64,000 nt of DNA from Splendidivirga corallicola (GCA_030442035.1 JAUJEA010000003.1:558001-622000); one strand, 5' to 3'. Shown: positions 1 through 9,207, counted from the stretch's first letter. Made by a program: numbers and translations. Notes: generated from the letters alone by a model not told the origin.

Positions 1-296
1 AATTTATGACCTTTATTCGGGATCGATCAAGTAAAGTCAAAACTACTCATGAATTTGAGCCCAGGAAAAGTTTTAAAAGACCCGGTGCGTTTATCAAAGC
101 CTTCAAAAAGACCAGAAGGAAAACAATAGCCTATCTGGTAAATACCAAAGATGATCTCAGAAACCAACTAGCCGCTTTTTCGCCGAATGTTGGGGATATA
201 GATGGTTATCAATGGTTCCTTTTTATTACGGCTCATAATGACCGACATAATGCTCAAATAGCAGAAATAAAGAAACAATTAAATTTTCCAGGTTAA
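1..296 (+). CDS. DinB-family protein, C-terminal part (gene enters from the left edge)
   Basis: The frame is open to the left edge, so the ATG at 6 is probably internal and the true start lies outside the window. The visible 96 residues end with a helix rich in His, Asn and Arg (FITAHNDRHNAQIAEI), which is the typical last helix of DinB / YfiT-like four-helix bundle proteins, where a histidine contributes to a divalent metal site. The family acts in the cytoplasm, often as metal-dependent thiol transferases, but the substrate is usually unknown. The stop lies 2 bases before the sigma factor start, so the two genes are probably co-transcribed. The family call rests on the C-terminal helix only. 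Confidence 0.6.
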   Translation, partial: FMTFIRDRSSKVKTTHEFEPRKSFKRPGAFIKAFKKTRRKTIAYLVNTKDDLRNQLAAFSPNVGDIDGYQWFLFITAHNDRHNAQIAEIKKQLNFPG

Positions 297-298
297 TT

Positions 299-1129
299 AT
301 GTCAAACAAACAATTAGATAAGGCGAAAAGCGGTGACATTAATGCCTTCTTCCAGTTATATTCTGAATTTCAATCGCAGCTAAAATCTTATTTGTATCGT
401 TTATTGGTCGACCGGAATGATGTCGAAGATATTGCTCAGGACACCTTTATGAGAGCCTTCGATAAGATCGCCACCTTCGATGAAAAATCATCTTTAAAGA
501 GCTGGACATTCCGCATTGCTACTAACCTGGCTTATGATCGGTTACGAAGCAATGGCAGATGGTCCCCAAAGGTTCTGGACAAGGCAAAAAAGTATGCTCA
601 CAGTCATGAGTATGTCCTTTTGCAAATGAAGGAAGTTAGTCAATATTCAAAATTTGATATATTGGAGCATATTGATTTTTGTTTTACCTGTATTGCTAAA
701 GTACTCCCCTTAGAACAACAGATAGCAGTCATTTTGAAGGAACTCTATGAATTTAAAGTTAAAGAAATTGCCATAATCCTTGAGAAAACTGTCCCAGCTA
801 CCAAACATATATTAAGGTTCGGGCGACAAACCATGATCAATATTTTTGATAACAGGTGTTCGTTTGTCAATAAGAAAGGAATGTGTCATCAATGTTCGGA
901 ATTAAATACCTACCTAAATCCAAAACAGAAACAGCAGGAAATCTTCATTCGCCAACAACTACTTTCCAAGGACCATGACAGACAAAAACTTTTCAAGATG
1001 AGGAAAGCACTGATTCGGTCAATCAATCCTTTGACTATTCGTGGAGCCAAAATACATGACGTTTTGATGCAAATTAATCGAAAAGTAGAAGGTGAAATAG
1101 ATGAAATCAATTTTAATAATGATAATTGA
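299..1129 (+). CDS. ECF-type RNA polymerase sigma factor with C-terminal cysteine-containing extension
   Basis: Region 2 covers about residues 10-90 (DVEDIAQDTFMRAFDKIATF, then a KSWTFRIATNLAYDRLRS segment), and region 4 covers about 135-185 (LPLEQQIAVILKELYEFKVKEIA plus a helix-turn-helix), so this is a sigma-70 family ECF sigma factor that directs RNA polymerase to a small promoter set. It is 276 residues, longer than the usual 160-200. The extra 90 residues begin with C187, C196 and C199 and end in a basic helix. These cysteines, with C128/C131, could bind metal or sense redox state, which is inference. The gene follows a DinB-type gene with a 2-base gap. No anti-sigma gene is next to it. 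Confidence 0.85.
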   Translation: MSNKQLDKAKSGDINAFFQLYSEFQSQLKSYLYRLLVDRNDVEDIAQDTFMRAFDKIATFDEKSSLKSWTFRIATNLAYDRLRSNGRWSPKVLDKAKKYAHSHEYVLLQMKEVSQYSKFDILEHIDFCFTCIAKVLPLEQQIAVILKELYEFKVKEIAIILEKTVPATKHILRFGRQTMINIFDNRCSFVNKKGMCHQCSELNTYLNPKQKQQEIFIRQQLLSKDHDRQKLFKMRKALIRSINPLTIRGAKIHDVLMQINRKVEGEIDEINFNNDN

Positions 1130-1166
1130 TCCTACTTTATCAAGTGCAGTCTGTTTTTCAATGGCG

Positions 1167-1182
1167 CCCCGATTTATCGGGG
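1167..1182 (+). terminator. GC-rich hairpin after the sigma factor gene
   Basis: CCCCGA and TCGGGG arms surround a TTTA loop 38 bases after the sigma factor stop. The following bases are A/T-rich but contain no clean T run, so this may be an mRNA-stabilising hairpin rather than a true intrinsic terminator. Confidence 0.4.
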
Positions 1183-1355
1183 TAAATAAAAATCAGCATT
1201 GAAAGGGCTTAAAGATTTAACCTAAATGAAAAGAATTGATCACTGAAAGTTCTTTGCTTTCTATTATCTTAGATTTTTATGAGTAAGAATGTTGATTTTG
1301 AATCATTCACTGTTTTATACTCAACCTTGTATACAATCTAAAAATAGAAGCACCA

Positions 1356-1757
1356 GTGAAAACCAATACTTCCCAAAAGAATTACTTTGGATTAACGTTC
1401 ATTTCAACCTCTGAAGAAACAAACGGTCAATATTTTTTAAGCGAAACAACGATACCTGCAGGAGACAACGGTCCTCCTCCACATGTACATACAAGAGAAG
1501 ATGAAGGATTTTACATCGTGAGCGGAGAATTGACCTTTTTGGTCAATGATAAAGAAATTCACTTGAAAACAGGTGATTATCTGAACATTGAAAAAGGGGA
1601 GAAACATACCTGGAGAAATGATTCCATGAGTGATACAAAGTTACTGGTAACATTTGCGCCGGCCGGTATTGAAGGAATGTTCCGGGAGCTTGATGAAGAC
1701 ATGACCAATATCCTTGAAATTGGTCGGAAATATGGAACTGAATTTCTTATGGAATAA
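1356..1757 (+). CDS. Single-domain cupin protein
   Basis: This is a 133-residue single cupin barrel. Motif 1 is GPPPHVHTREDEGFYIVSGE, giving the two-His plus Glu metal ligands, and motif 2 is the later GDYLNIEKGEKHTWRN segment, giving the last histidine. Proteins of this kind bind Fe, Mn or Zn and work as quercetin-dioxygenase-like enzymes or small-molecule binding proteins in the cytoplasm. The substrate cannot be read from the sequence. The start used is GTG at 1356; no better ATG lies nearby in frame. The gene stands alone ahead of the DUF418 gene, with 51 bases between them. Confidence 0.8.
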   Translation: MKTNTSQKNYFGLTFISTSEETNGQYFLSETTIPAGDNGPPPHVHTREDEGFYIVSGELTFLVNDKEIHLKTGDYLNIEKGEKHTWRNDSMSDTKLLVTFAPAGIEGMFRELDEDMTNILEIGRKYGTEFLME

Positions 1758-1808
1758 AATTTCACAATTCGATTTTTTCATGAGAATCTCCAGACAAATT
1801 GAATAAAG

Positions 1809-2885
1809 ATGAATAGACGAATTATTGGCATTGACGTCGCGAGAGCCTTAGCTGTTATCGGAATGATCATTGTTAATTTTAAAATAGCCTTTGGCGAAGA
1901 GGGGAGTGGGTTTCTCAAATCTTTTGCTGGAATATTTGAAGGAAAGGCTGCAGCCACTTTTGTTGTATTGGCTGGTGTTGGCATCGCTTTAATGTCGAAT
2001 TCAGCTATAAAGGAGAATAATATCCGGAAAATAAGGGGGGCTCAAACCAGGATAGCCAAAAGAGCTTTCTTACTTTTTATTATCGGGCTTTCCTATATCG
2101 CCATTTGGCCTGCTGACATTCTTCACTTCTATGGCGTGTATATGCTCATTGCATTGCTTCTTTTGAAAAGTCGTCCGAAAACTATCTTGAGCGTCTCACT
2201 ATTGATCATTTTAGTTTACCCTTTATTCATGTTGATATGGAACTATGATACAGGCTGGGATTTTGAATCATTCAATTACTCGGATTTCTGGACGGTTGAA
2301 GGTTTTACTAGAAATTTATTTTATAACGGTTTCCATCCTGTTATCCCCTGGACAGCATTTATGCTGATTGGTTTATGGTTCGGTAAACAAAACCTGCATG
2401 ATTCAAAAGTTGTCAAAAAGACTTTATGGATTGGTTTAAGCATATTCATTGCAATACAAATTCTTTCTTACGGTTTGATTTCATTTTTATCCTTAGGAAG
2501 TGAATCGGTTGCAAAAGAGTTGGGACAAATATTAGGCACAAGTCCAATGCCACCTTTACCCATATATATGATTTCCGGAAGTAGTATCGCATTGTTTATA
2601 ATTTCTGCGTGTATATTGATCTCCAAAAAATTTGAGAGGAACAGAGTCGTTACAGCACTTAATAAGACCGGTCAGTTGGCCCTGACATTTTATGTGGCAC
2701 ATGTGATCATTGGTATGGGAGTAATTGAAATTTGGAATCCTGCTAAAATGGGAAGCTATTCGATAGCATTTTCTTTGAGCTACGCACTTTTATTTAGCCT
2801 GCTTTGTGTATTCTTTGCTGTAATCTGGAAGAAATACGCCGATGCAGGTCCCTTGGAATGGCTGTTTAGGAAATTAGCAAAATAA
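1809..2885 (+). CDS. DUF418 / YeiB-like polytopic membrane protein
   Basis: This 358-residue protein starts with the conserved segment GIDVARALAVIGMIIVNF and then has about 8-10 hydrophobic helices. The C-terminal part carries a TGQLALTFYVAHVIIG helix and the family's ending GPLEWLFRK. These are hallmarks of the DUF418 family, related to heparan-alpha-glucosaminide acetyltransferase-like and other acyltransferase-3-like membrane proteins. It probably sits in the inner membrane and may move an acyl group across or within it, but no activity is established for most members. The gene is not tightly linked to its neighbours. Confidence 0.8.
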   Translation: MNRRIIGIDVARALAVIGMIIVNFKIAFGEEGSGFLKSFAGIFEGKAAATFVVLAGVGIALMSNSAIKENNIRKIRGAQTRIAKRAFLLFIIGLSYIAIWPADILHFYGVYMLIALLLLKSRPKTILSVSLLIILVYPLFMLIWNYDTGWDFESFNYSDFWTVEGFTRNLFYNGFHPVIPWTAFMLIGLWFGKQNLHDSKVVKKTLWIGLSIFIAIQILSYGLISFLSLGSESVAKELGQILGTSPMPPLPIYMISGSSIALFIISACILISKKFERNRVVTALNKTGQLALTFYVAHVIIGMGVIEIWNPAKMGSYSIAFSLSYALLFSLLCVFFAVIWKKYADAGPLEWLFRKLAK

Positions 2886-3150
2886 TAAAATACTAGGATT
2901 GACATGCTTTGGGTTTCACAATGGATTATACGAACTCCATAGCTCCCTCCCATTGACCACACGCCTCAAGCTACACTATTGTGCACTACAGAATCCTAAA
3001 ATACAATAATTTGACTTTGAAAAACCTCCTTTTTAGTGGGCAATTGAATTTTTTATTTCTTTTATTGAAACCTTGTATTATGATACAAAGGTCTGAGATC
3101 AATATCTGAATTATCAGACTCACATAAGCTTTGAAAATAAGTTAACACAC

Positions 3151-6100
3151 ATGAAAAATCTTTTTTACCTCCCGCGAGCCGCTTTTTTGGGGCTGATCAT
3201 TATTTGCTTCTCCTGCGAAAAACCCAGGAATTATGAGCGCCCAAGAGATACCTGGGTGTTCAGATCCGTCATGGACAAACAACCCCGTATGTTGACCGTA
3301 GCATTGAATAAAGATCTTTACACCTGCTATAACCTGCAATCAGGGAATCTATACAAAGTATGGAAAGGTGGTGTGAATTTCGACGGGGCTGTTTATACCA
3401 CAGCACACGGAATACAACCTACCAGTTTTGGATTTCCTTATGCCTATGATAGCACTTCCACAACGCAATGGTCTATAAAAACTGCAGAAGGGGAAGAAAC
3501 TCCTGAAATAAACTATCTGGGTTATGTTATGAAAAAGGGACAGGTAGGTATTAAATTTGAGTTAAAGTCCGGATCAGGTAAATCAGTGAAGATCCGGGAG
3601 ATTCCGGAGTATGATCAGAAGGATAGCCTTTCAGGATTGGTAAGAAGATTTATGATTCTTGATGGTTCAGATAATGATATAACACCAATTCTGGCCTATC
3701 ATATTGGTAGTGAGAAGATATTTGAGGAAACAGTTAACGGAAAGAAATGGGATCGAAACGCACAGGAAGCTGGCAAGCAAGACAGATTTGAGATAAATGG
3801 AAAAACGGTTATCAAAACCTATTTTCATCCGATACCGGAAACGTGGAGCGAACCTTCTATGGATGAATTGGGATTGATTGCAAATGGACGAAAATTAACT
3901 GAACAGAGTGATTGTAAAACTTGTCACCTGGAACATGAAAACCTGGTGGGGCCTGCATATGATTCGATAGCCAAACGCTATCCTTTCGAATGGCCGGTTG
4001 TGCAAAGTCTTGCAGAAAAGATCCTGAATGGAGGCAGTGGTATATGGGGTGATACACCCATGTCTCCTCATCCGGATCTGTCTGAAGAGGAAGCAGAAAG
4101 CATGGCCTATTACCTACTTTCTCTGGACAATGAAGAGGAACCGGTGAAAGAGAAAATCAATCCGTTTTTGGATGTGCCTTCCAAGGTATTCGAATTAGAT
4201 GATATTGACCGATCAGGTGGAGACAAAGATGCTAAGCAAGCTGGTGTGGCAGTCAATTTTTATTTGGTGGATGACAGCGGTGTGCTATATGAAGATTTGA
4301 CTAAAAGCACCTCGCCCATATTAAATGCTGTAGCGCCGGCTATTCATTTTACTTCAGGTTCCGGAGTGTTTGGAGAAATGAGAGAATACATCTACTTGGA
4401 ATTTAGTGGCTACATAAAATCAGATAAACGGACCGAAAGAACCTTCAGGCTTGTTAGTGATGATGGTTCCAAATTTAAACTTAATGGTAGAGAAATCATT
4501 GATAATGGTGGCATGCACGCACCTAAAGCGGTAGACGGCAAAGCCATACTTCAAAAGGGTTGGAACGAATTCAAAGTTCAATTTCATCAAGGTGGCGCAG
4601 GCTATGGACTTTCATTGCAATGGTCTGATGATGATGGAATTTTTTCAGTACTACCCGATTCGGTCTTTTATTGGGATGCCGGGCATTTCGGAAAGATAAT
4701 GCCTTATGTACCCAAAGGAAAACTGGTTAAGAATATACCTGGTGACAAAATTCCTCTGGATGCCGTACATCCTTCGTTTAATGTGTTCCAGGCCAAACCT
4801 AGCGAGTTTCATCCCAGGATAGGCGGTATAGATTTTATTGATCAGGACAAGATGGTGATCTGCACCTGGGACTCTGCCGGTTCAGTTTATATTTTGGAAA
4901 ACTATCAGGCACAGGATCCCGATTCCATTATAGTAAAACAAATAGCCAGCGGTTTAGCCGAGCCCCTGGGAATCAAAATGGTGGATGGTGAAATGTACGT
5001 ATTGCAAAAGCAGGAATTGACAAAGTTGATAGACACCAATGGAGATGAGGTCATCGATGAGTATCGCAAAGTTTGTGACTCCTGGCATGTAACTTCCCAT
5101 TATCACGAATTTGCCTTCGGACTTGTTTATAGAGATGGAAATTTTTATGCAACACTAGCAACAGACCTGGGTGCCGACTATAAAAACGTCAAGCATCGCG
5201 GAAAGGTGGTCAGGATCAGCAAAGATGGAAGTGAAGTTGAATTCCTTGCTGAGGGCTTCCGTACCCCAAATGGTATTGCAGAAGGTCCGGATGGTGCACT
5301 TTATGTAGCCGATAATCAAGGGAATTGGATTCCTACCAGTAAGATTGTACGGGTGGAAAAAGGGAAGTTTTACGGGTTTAAATATGCAGACTATGACCGG
5401 GTGAAGGATTATGAAGAAGATCCGCCACTCGCCTGGCTGCCGCATGTAGAGATCAGCAATTCACCGAGTCAGCCGGCTATCCTGAATCTCGGACCTTACC
5501 AAAACCAATTAATCCATGGAGATGTGACGCATGGTGGTATCAAAAGGATATTTATTGATGAGGTTGATGGTGTAAAGCAAGGAGCGGCATTCCGGTTCAT
5601 ACAAGGATTGGACGCCGGCATTAACCGCATTATGTGGGGTCCTGATGGCAGTTTGTATGCCGGAGGGGTTGGTTCCGGGGGAAACTGGCGGCATGAAGGC
5701 CGGCTTTGGTATGCTTTGCACAGACTCACCTATAATCAACAATCGACCTTTGAAATGCTGGCTGTCAGGGCTAAAAGCGATGGCATGGAAATAGAATTAA
5801 CTGAACCGGTTGTTGCTACAACCAGACTTTCAAAGGAAGATTTTGAAGTACAACAATATCATTATAAGGCCACAGAACAATACGGAGGACCTAAAATAGG
5901 TGTCGAAGATTTACAAGTTGTTTCCGCTAACTTATCAGATGATAGAAAAAAGATTTTTCTGGAGATAGAAGGGATCAAAGAAGAGAAAGTAGTTTATGTT
6001 CATGTTAAAAATCCTTTTACAAGTGAGAACAACCAATCGCTATGGTCAACTGAAACATGGTATACGATGAATAAAAAGCCTGTGAACGATCCGGGCTTCA

Positions 6101-6756
6101 AAAATCAGCAGGAGGCTCAGCAAAATGCGCTAAATCAACAAGAAATAGACGCGGGCTGGAAACTGCTTTTCGATGGAAAAACAACCAAAAACTGGCATAA
6201 CTTCAACAAGGAAGGTATATCCGACAAATGGATCGTTACGAGTGCTGGTGAGCTTCATCTTACCGATAGAGGCGGTGGCGATATCGTAACAGACGAGGAA
6301 TATGAAAACTTTGAGTTGTCATTGGAATGGAAGATCATCAAAGGCGGAAACTCAGGGGTAATGTTTAATGTAGTAGAGGATGAACAATATGGGGCTCCCT
6401 GGCTTACTGGTCCGGAATTACAAATACTGGATAATGAAAGACATCCGGATGGGAGGAATGACAAGCACAGGGCAGGCGATCTTTACGACATGATCGAAAG
6501 CAAATTTGTTACTGCGAATGAGGGAGGAGAATGGAACCGGATCAGGTTAATCATCAAAGATGGTCATGTGGAGCATTGGCAAAACGGATATAAAATAGTG
6601 GAATACCAAATGTTCGGACCGGAATGGACTGAATTGATTGCTAATTCAAAATTTAAGAATATGCAGGATTTCGGTAAGGCTAGAAAAGGCAAGATCTGCA
6701 TTCAGGATCATAGCGATAAGTTGTGGTTAAGGAATATCAAGATCCGTGAGTTGTAG
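3151..6756 (+). CDS. Multidomain lipoprotein: cytochrome c, PA14, glucose/sorbosone-dehydrogenase propeller, DUF1080
   Basis: A 1201-residue exported protein. A lipoprotein signal ends at FSC (Cys about 22). A mono-haem cytochrome c domain has CKTCH at 255-259 and a likely Met ligand at 304 (TPMSPHPDL). A PA14-type carbohydrate-binding module spans about 365-505 (DDGSKFKLNGREIIDNGG). A beta-propeller like PQQ/glucose-sorbosone dehydrogenases spans about 545-870. A DUF1080 (3-keto-disaccharide hydrolase/LamG-like) domain spans about 1001-1201 (LLFDGKTTKNWHNF). Related proteins in Bacteroidota and Planctomycetes oxidise or hydrolyse sugars at the cell surface, passing electrons to haem. The combination suggests oxidation to a 3-keto sugar followed by cleavage in one chain, which is inference. 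No SusC/D genes flank it. Confidence 0.85.
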   Translation: MKNLFYLPRAAFLGLIIICFSCEKPRNYERPRDTWVFRSVMDKQPRMLTVALNKDLYTCYNLQSGNLYKVWKGGVNFDGAVYTTAHGIQPTSFGFPYAYDSTSTTQWSIKTAEGEETPEINYLGYVMKKGQVGIKFELKSGSGKSVKIREIPEYDQKDSLSGLVRRFMILDGSDNDITPILAYHIGSEKIFEETVNGKKWDRNAQEAGKQDRFEINGKTVIKTYFHPIPETWSEPSMDELGLIANGRKLTEQSDCKTCHLEHENLVGPAYDSIAKRYPFEWPVVQSLAEKILNGGSGIWGDTPMSPHPDLSEEEAESMAYYLLSLDNEEEPVKEKINPFLDVPSKVFELDDIDRSGGDKDAKQAGVAVNFYLVDDSGVLYEDLTKSTSPILNAVAPAIHFTSGSGVFGEMREYIYLEFSGYIKSDKRTERTFRLVSDDGSKFKLNGREIIDNGGMHAPKAVDGKAILQKGWNEFKVQFHQGGAGYGLSLQWSDDDGIFSVLPDSVFYWDAGHFGKIMPYVPKGKLVKNIPGDKIPLDAVHPSFNVFQAKPSEFHPRIGGIDFIDQDKMVICTWDSAGSVYILENYQAQDPDSIIVKQIASGLAEPLGIKMVDGEMYVLQKQELTKLIDTNGDEVIDEYRKVCDSWHVTSHYHEFAFGLVYRDGNFYATLATDLGADYKNVKHRGKVVRISKDGSEVEFLAEGFRTPNGIAEGPDGALYVADNQGNWIPTSKIVRVEKGKFYGFKYADYDRVKDYEEDPPLAWLPHVEISNSPSQPAILNLGPYQNQLIHGDVTHGGIKRIFIDEVDGVKQGAAFRFIQGLDAGINRIMWGPDGSLYAGGVGSGGNWRHEGRLWYALHRLTYNQQSTFEMLAVRAKSDGMEIELTEPVVATTRLSKEDFEVQQYHYKATEQYGGPKIGVEDLQVVSANLSDDRKKIFLEIEGIKEEKVVYVHVKNPFTSENNQSLWSTETWYTMNKKPVNDPGFKNQQEAQQNALNQQEIDAGWKLLFDGKTTKNWHNFNKEGISDKWIVTSAGELHLTDRGGGDIVTDEEYENFELSLEWKIIKGGNSGVMFNVVEDEQYGAPWLTGPELQILDNERHPDGRNDKHRAGDLYDMIESKFVTANEGGEWNRIRLIIKDGHVEHWQNGYKIVEYQMFGPEWTELIANSKFKNMQDFGKARKGKICIQDHSDKLWLRNIKIREL

Positions 6757-6803
6757 TAGGTTTGTAAAACGATTTTGTGATGGCAGGGAAAAAAGCATAG
6801 CTG

Positions 6804-7247
6804 ATGAAATACAACATAGATAATATCAAGGAATCGGAATATTCTGAAGTGGTGGACGTCTGGGAGGCCTCTGTCCGTGCTACACATCATTTTTTGAAGG
6901 AGGAGGATATTCAATTTTTTAAACCATTGATATTAAATGAATTTTTAAAGGCTGTAACACTGTCCTCTGCAAGGAATGAGATCGGCAGAATCGTTGGGTT
7001 TATGGGTGTGGCTAATGAAAAACTTGAAATGCTATTTATTCATCCCGATATGATGGGCCAAGGAATTGGAAAGCAACTTTTAAGGCATGCCATTGAAAAT
7101 TTAAATATTGACAAAGTGGATGTCAATGAAGACAATCAAACGGCGGTCGGCTTTTATAAGTATTTCGGTTTCAGGGCCATAAAACGGTCTCCCCTGGATG
7201 GTATGGGGAAGCCCTATCCCATCCTGCATATGGAACTAACAAAATAG
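6804..7247 (+). CDS. GNAT-family N-acetyltransferase
   Basis: The 147-residue protein has the acetyl-CoA binding motif A at HPDMMGQGIGKQLLRHAIE and a C-terminal motif B segment NQTAVGFYKYFGFRA, typical of single-domain GNAT enzymes of the putative acetyltransferase YjaB/YafP type. It would transfer an acetyl group from acetyl-CoA to an amine of a small molecule or peptide in the cytoplasm. The substrate is unknown. It lies 47 bases after the large lipoprotein gene and may be read from the same transcript, though a functional link is not evident. Confidence 0.85.
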   Translation: MKYNIDNIKESEYSEVVDVWEASVRATHHFLKEEDIQFFKPLILNEFLKAVTLSSARNEIGRIVGFMGVANEKLEMLFIHPDMMGQGIGKQLLRHAIENLNIDKVDVNEDNQTAVGFYKYFGFRAIKRSPLDGMGKPYPILHMELTK

Positions 7248-7310
7248 ATCCCCGGAATTATCGATACCTTAGTAGGGATATCAATGTTTTAAAACCGATC
7301 AAAGTCTATT

Positions 7311-7994
7311 ATGAACAAGGGAAAGAAAACCGTATTAATTACCGGTACCAGTCAGGGCATTGGCCTGGCTATAGCCAAAAAACTTTTAGATGAGGGTTTC
7401 TTTGTAATCGGAACTTCGAGAAGCGGGATTATTGAACAGTTATCACATGAGAACCTTGCAGTACTAAAGCTTGATGTTACCGACAATGCTGGCATTGAAA
7501 GAGCACACCAGGAAGTCTTCGCAGCTTATGATCAGATAGACATTCTAATTAACAATGCCGGCATTGGACCCGACCTTGGTACCGAAAGGCCTGAGATCAA
7601 TTCATTTGCTCAAACCTTCGAAACCAATTTGTTCGGCCTGGTCTTTTTTACCGAACCGCTTTTGGATTTAATACCGAACAATGGGCAGGTATTGAACATT
7701 TCCTCAAAAATGGGTTCTATCGAGATGTGTGGGAACGCAAATGCATTGGCCTATAGAATGTCAAAAAGCGCTTTAAACATGTACACTAAGATTTTGGCCA
7801 ATAGACTCGAAGAAAAAAATATAAAGGTGGTTTCCATTCATCCGGGTTGGGTAAGAACCAATATTGCCCAGGGAAACGAATTGGCACCGCTTTCTCCCGA
7901 TGAGTCAGCTGAAGGAATATATCAATTGATGAATAAGCCCATTCAAACGGGAAGCTTTTGGAATGTAGAAACACTTTCCGAAATTCCGTGGTGA
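7311..7994 (+). CDS. Short-chain dehydrogenase/reductase (SDR)
   Basis: The 227-residue classical SDR has the nucleotide-binding TGTSQGIG at residues 11-18, the NNAG motif (LINNAGIGPD), a structural Ser in NISSKMGS and the catalytic pair Y148-K152 (AYRMSKSALN). It should catalyse an NAD(P)H-dependent oxidation or reduction of a carbonyl or alcohol in the cytoplasm. The PGWVRTNI segment after the active site is typical of the family. The substrate cannot be deduced. The gene is 63 bases after the GNAT gene, in the same direction. Confidence 0.88.
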   Translation: MNKGKKTVLITGTSQGIGLAIAKKLLDEGFFVIGTSRSGIIEQLSHENLAVLKLDVTDNAGIERAHQEVFAAYDQIDILINNAGIGPDLGTERPEINSFAQTFETNLFGLVFFTEPLLDLIPNNGQVLNISSKMGSIEMCGNANALAYRMSKSALNMYTKILANRLEEKNIKVVSIHPGWVRTNIAQGNELAPLSPDESAEGIYQLMNKPIQTGSFWNVETLSEIPW

Positions 7995-8129
7995 AAACCG
8001 GGCATAAGTAGGGCTTCTCATTCAAAGAAGATAAATTTCCCATAGCCTAAAAAAGCAAAAAGCTTGATAATCCTGTAGCTCTTCTTGTAAAGTACTTTCA
8101 CAATTTTCAAGAAAATCATTCTAAAATTT

Positions 8130-8157
8130 TTATAGTTAGGAATCCTTACTATATTTG
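8130..8157 (+). promoter_or_regulatory. Operator copy 1 plus -7 promoter element upstream of the thioredoxin-like gene
   Basis: TTAGGAATCCTTA sits at 8136-8148 inside an 11-base-arm imperfect inverted repeat (one mismatch). It is followed directly by TATATTTG at 8150-8157, which fits the Bacteroidota -7 consensus TAnnTTTG. A protein bound here would cover the region just upstream of the -7 element, as expected for a repressor. Two related repeats occur at 8448-8466 and 9830-9847, and the MarR gene at 9881 is the likely regulator (inference). Confidence 0.65.
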
Positions 8158-8197
8158 TCTCAGCAATGGTGCTATAAAACAATTAAATTTTAAAAAA

Positions 8198-8431
8198 ATG
8201 AGTAAATCAATTTTCTATCATGCAGGATGCTCAGTATGTGTAAGTGCGGAGCAAGGCCTTCTAAACCTTATTGAACCATCCAAAATAGAAGTAGTACATC
8301 TTGGAGAGAACAAGGCAAGGATCGCAGAAGCTGAAACGTCCGGGGTAAAATCTGTTCCGGCACTAGTCACTCCGGAAGGACATGTATTACATATTAATTT
8401 TGGGGCATCTATTGAAGATGTAAAAGGTTAA
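8198..8431 (+). CDS. Small thioredoxin-fold protein with CSVC motif
   Basis: This 77-residue protein begins with a beta-strand followed by GCSVC (Cys11, Cys14), and later has the cis-proline type loop SVPALVTPEG, so it resembles a minimal thioredoxin or glutaredoxin-like fold. It would act in the cytoplasm in dithiol exchange; no signal peptide is visible. It is the first gene of a putative redox regulon: an inverted repeat and a TAnnTTTG element lie just upstream, and a second repeat separates it from the next gene. It is shorter than ordinary thioredoxins (about 105 residues). Confidence 0.75.
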   Translation: MSKSIFYHAGCSVCVSAEQGLLNLIEPSKIEVVHLGENKARIAEAETSGVKSVPALVTPEGHVLHINFGASIEDVKG

Positions 8432-8447
8432 AAAATTTTTCAATCAA

Positions 8448-8466
8448 AAGTTAGGAATCCTAACTT
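8448..8466 (+). promoter_or_regulatory. Operator copy 2: perfect 9-base-arm inverted repeat
   Basis: AAGTTAGGA and TCCTAACTT are perfect inverted arms around one central A, 15 bases before the ATG at 8482. This is the best copy of the three repeats in the locus. Its place between the first and second gene suggests that the second gene has its own regulated promoter. Confidence 0.7.
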
Positions 8467-8481
8467 GCTAAATCTAAAAAT

Positions 8482-9201
8482 ATGAAGTTTTCTATCATAA
8501 TAATAATGCTTGCCACTTCATTGGCAGTTTATGCTAATAACAAGTATCCGAACTACAACAATGACAATTTCAAAATCAAAGGGGTGCATGTCAAACATAA
8601 CAAAACCTTGGGCTTGACGGTATGGGAAATATCAGTTAAAGGACAAGCCGGTTATACAACACCAAAACCTGCCGGTCAGTTAAATGGGGCTCCGGTTTTA
8701 GGTTATGTTTTTCCCACTTCGCTCAAACCAACAGATGTAGGCTTCAATCAAACCAGCGGTATCGTGGCGTTGGCACTCACTTCCCACCCGGATTTTGATG
8801 ATACGCCACTTTGGGATGAGAATAACGACAATCGATATGATAATGATGGCATTGTATGGCATGCACATTGGGTGGTACTCACAGAAGATAAACGTGTGAA
8901 AGGCGGACTGGCTGTAAAGCAATTCGACCCAAACAACAAATCCATTATATTACCCCCTACAAATCCTGGCATGCCTATGTACATGGATTCGCCTGGTTTT
9001 TCAGTGATCACCGATGGGAATATTATCAGGGTAATTGTTCCGGATTTCAGATTGAACCATCAAACCAATTTTAAATACGATGCGGTCACTGCCTATATGG
9101 AAGTAAATACTGAGGTTGAGAACAAACCTATGCTTGGAGTTTATGAGGTTTACAATGTGGCGAGTGGAGACCTTTCTTTACCATATACCGTAAAGGAATA
9201 A
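8482..9201 (+). CDS. Exported protein of unknown function in the redox locus
   Basis: The 239-residue product has a clear signal peptide (MKFSIIIIMLATSLAVYA), so it is periplasmic or secreted. The mature part is mostly beta-strand by appearance and contains the segments GIVWHAHWVVLTEDKR and WEISVKGQAGYTTPKP. It has an acidic Asp/Asn stretch around DENNDNRYDNDG that could bind calcium. I do not recognise the family. It lacks cysteines in the mature part, so it is not itself a thiol enzyme. It is flanked by thioredoxin-fold genes and shares their putative operator, so it probably belongs to the same stress response. Confidence 0.7.
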   Translation: MKFSIIIIMLATSLAVYANNKYPNYNNDNFKIKGVHVKHNKTLGLTVWEISVKGQAGYTTPKPAGQLNGAPVLGYVFPTSLKPTDVGFNQTSGIVALALTSHPDFDDTPLWDENNDNRYDNDGIVWHAHWVVLTEDKRVKGGLAVKQFDPNNKSIILPPTNPGMPMYMDSPGFSVITDGNIIRVIVPDFRLNHQTNFKYDAVTAYMEVNTEVENKPMLGVYEVYNVASGDLSLPYTVKE

Positions 9202-9207
9202 AGCCGG

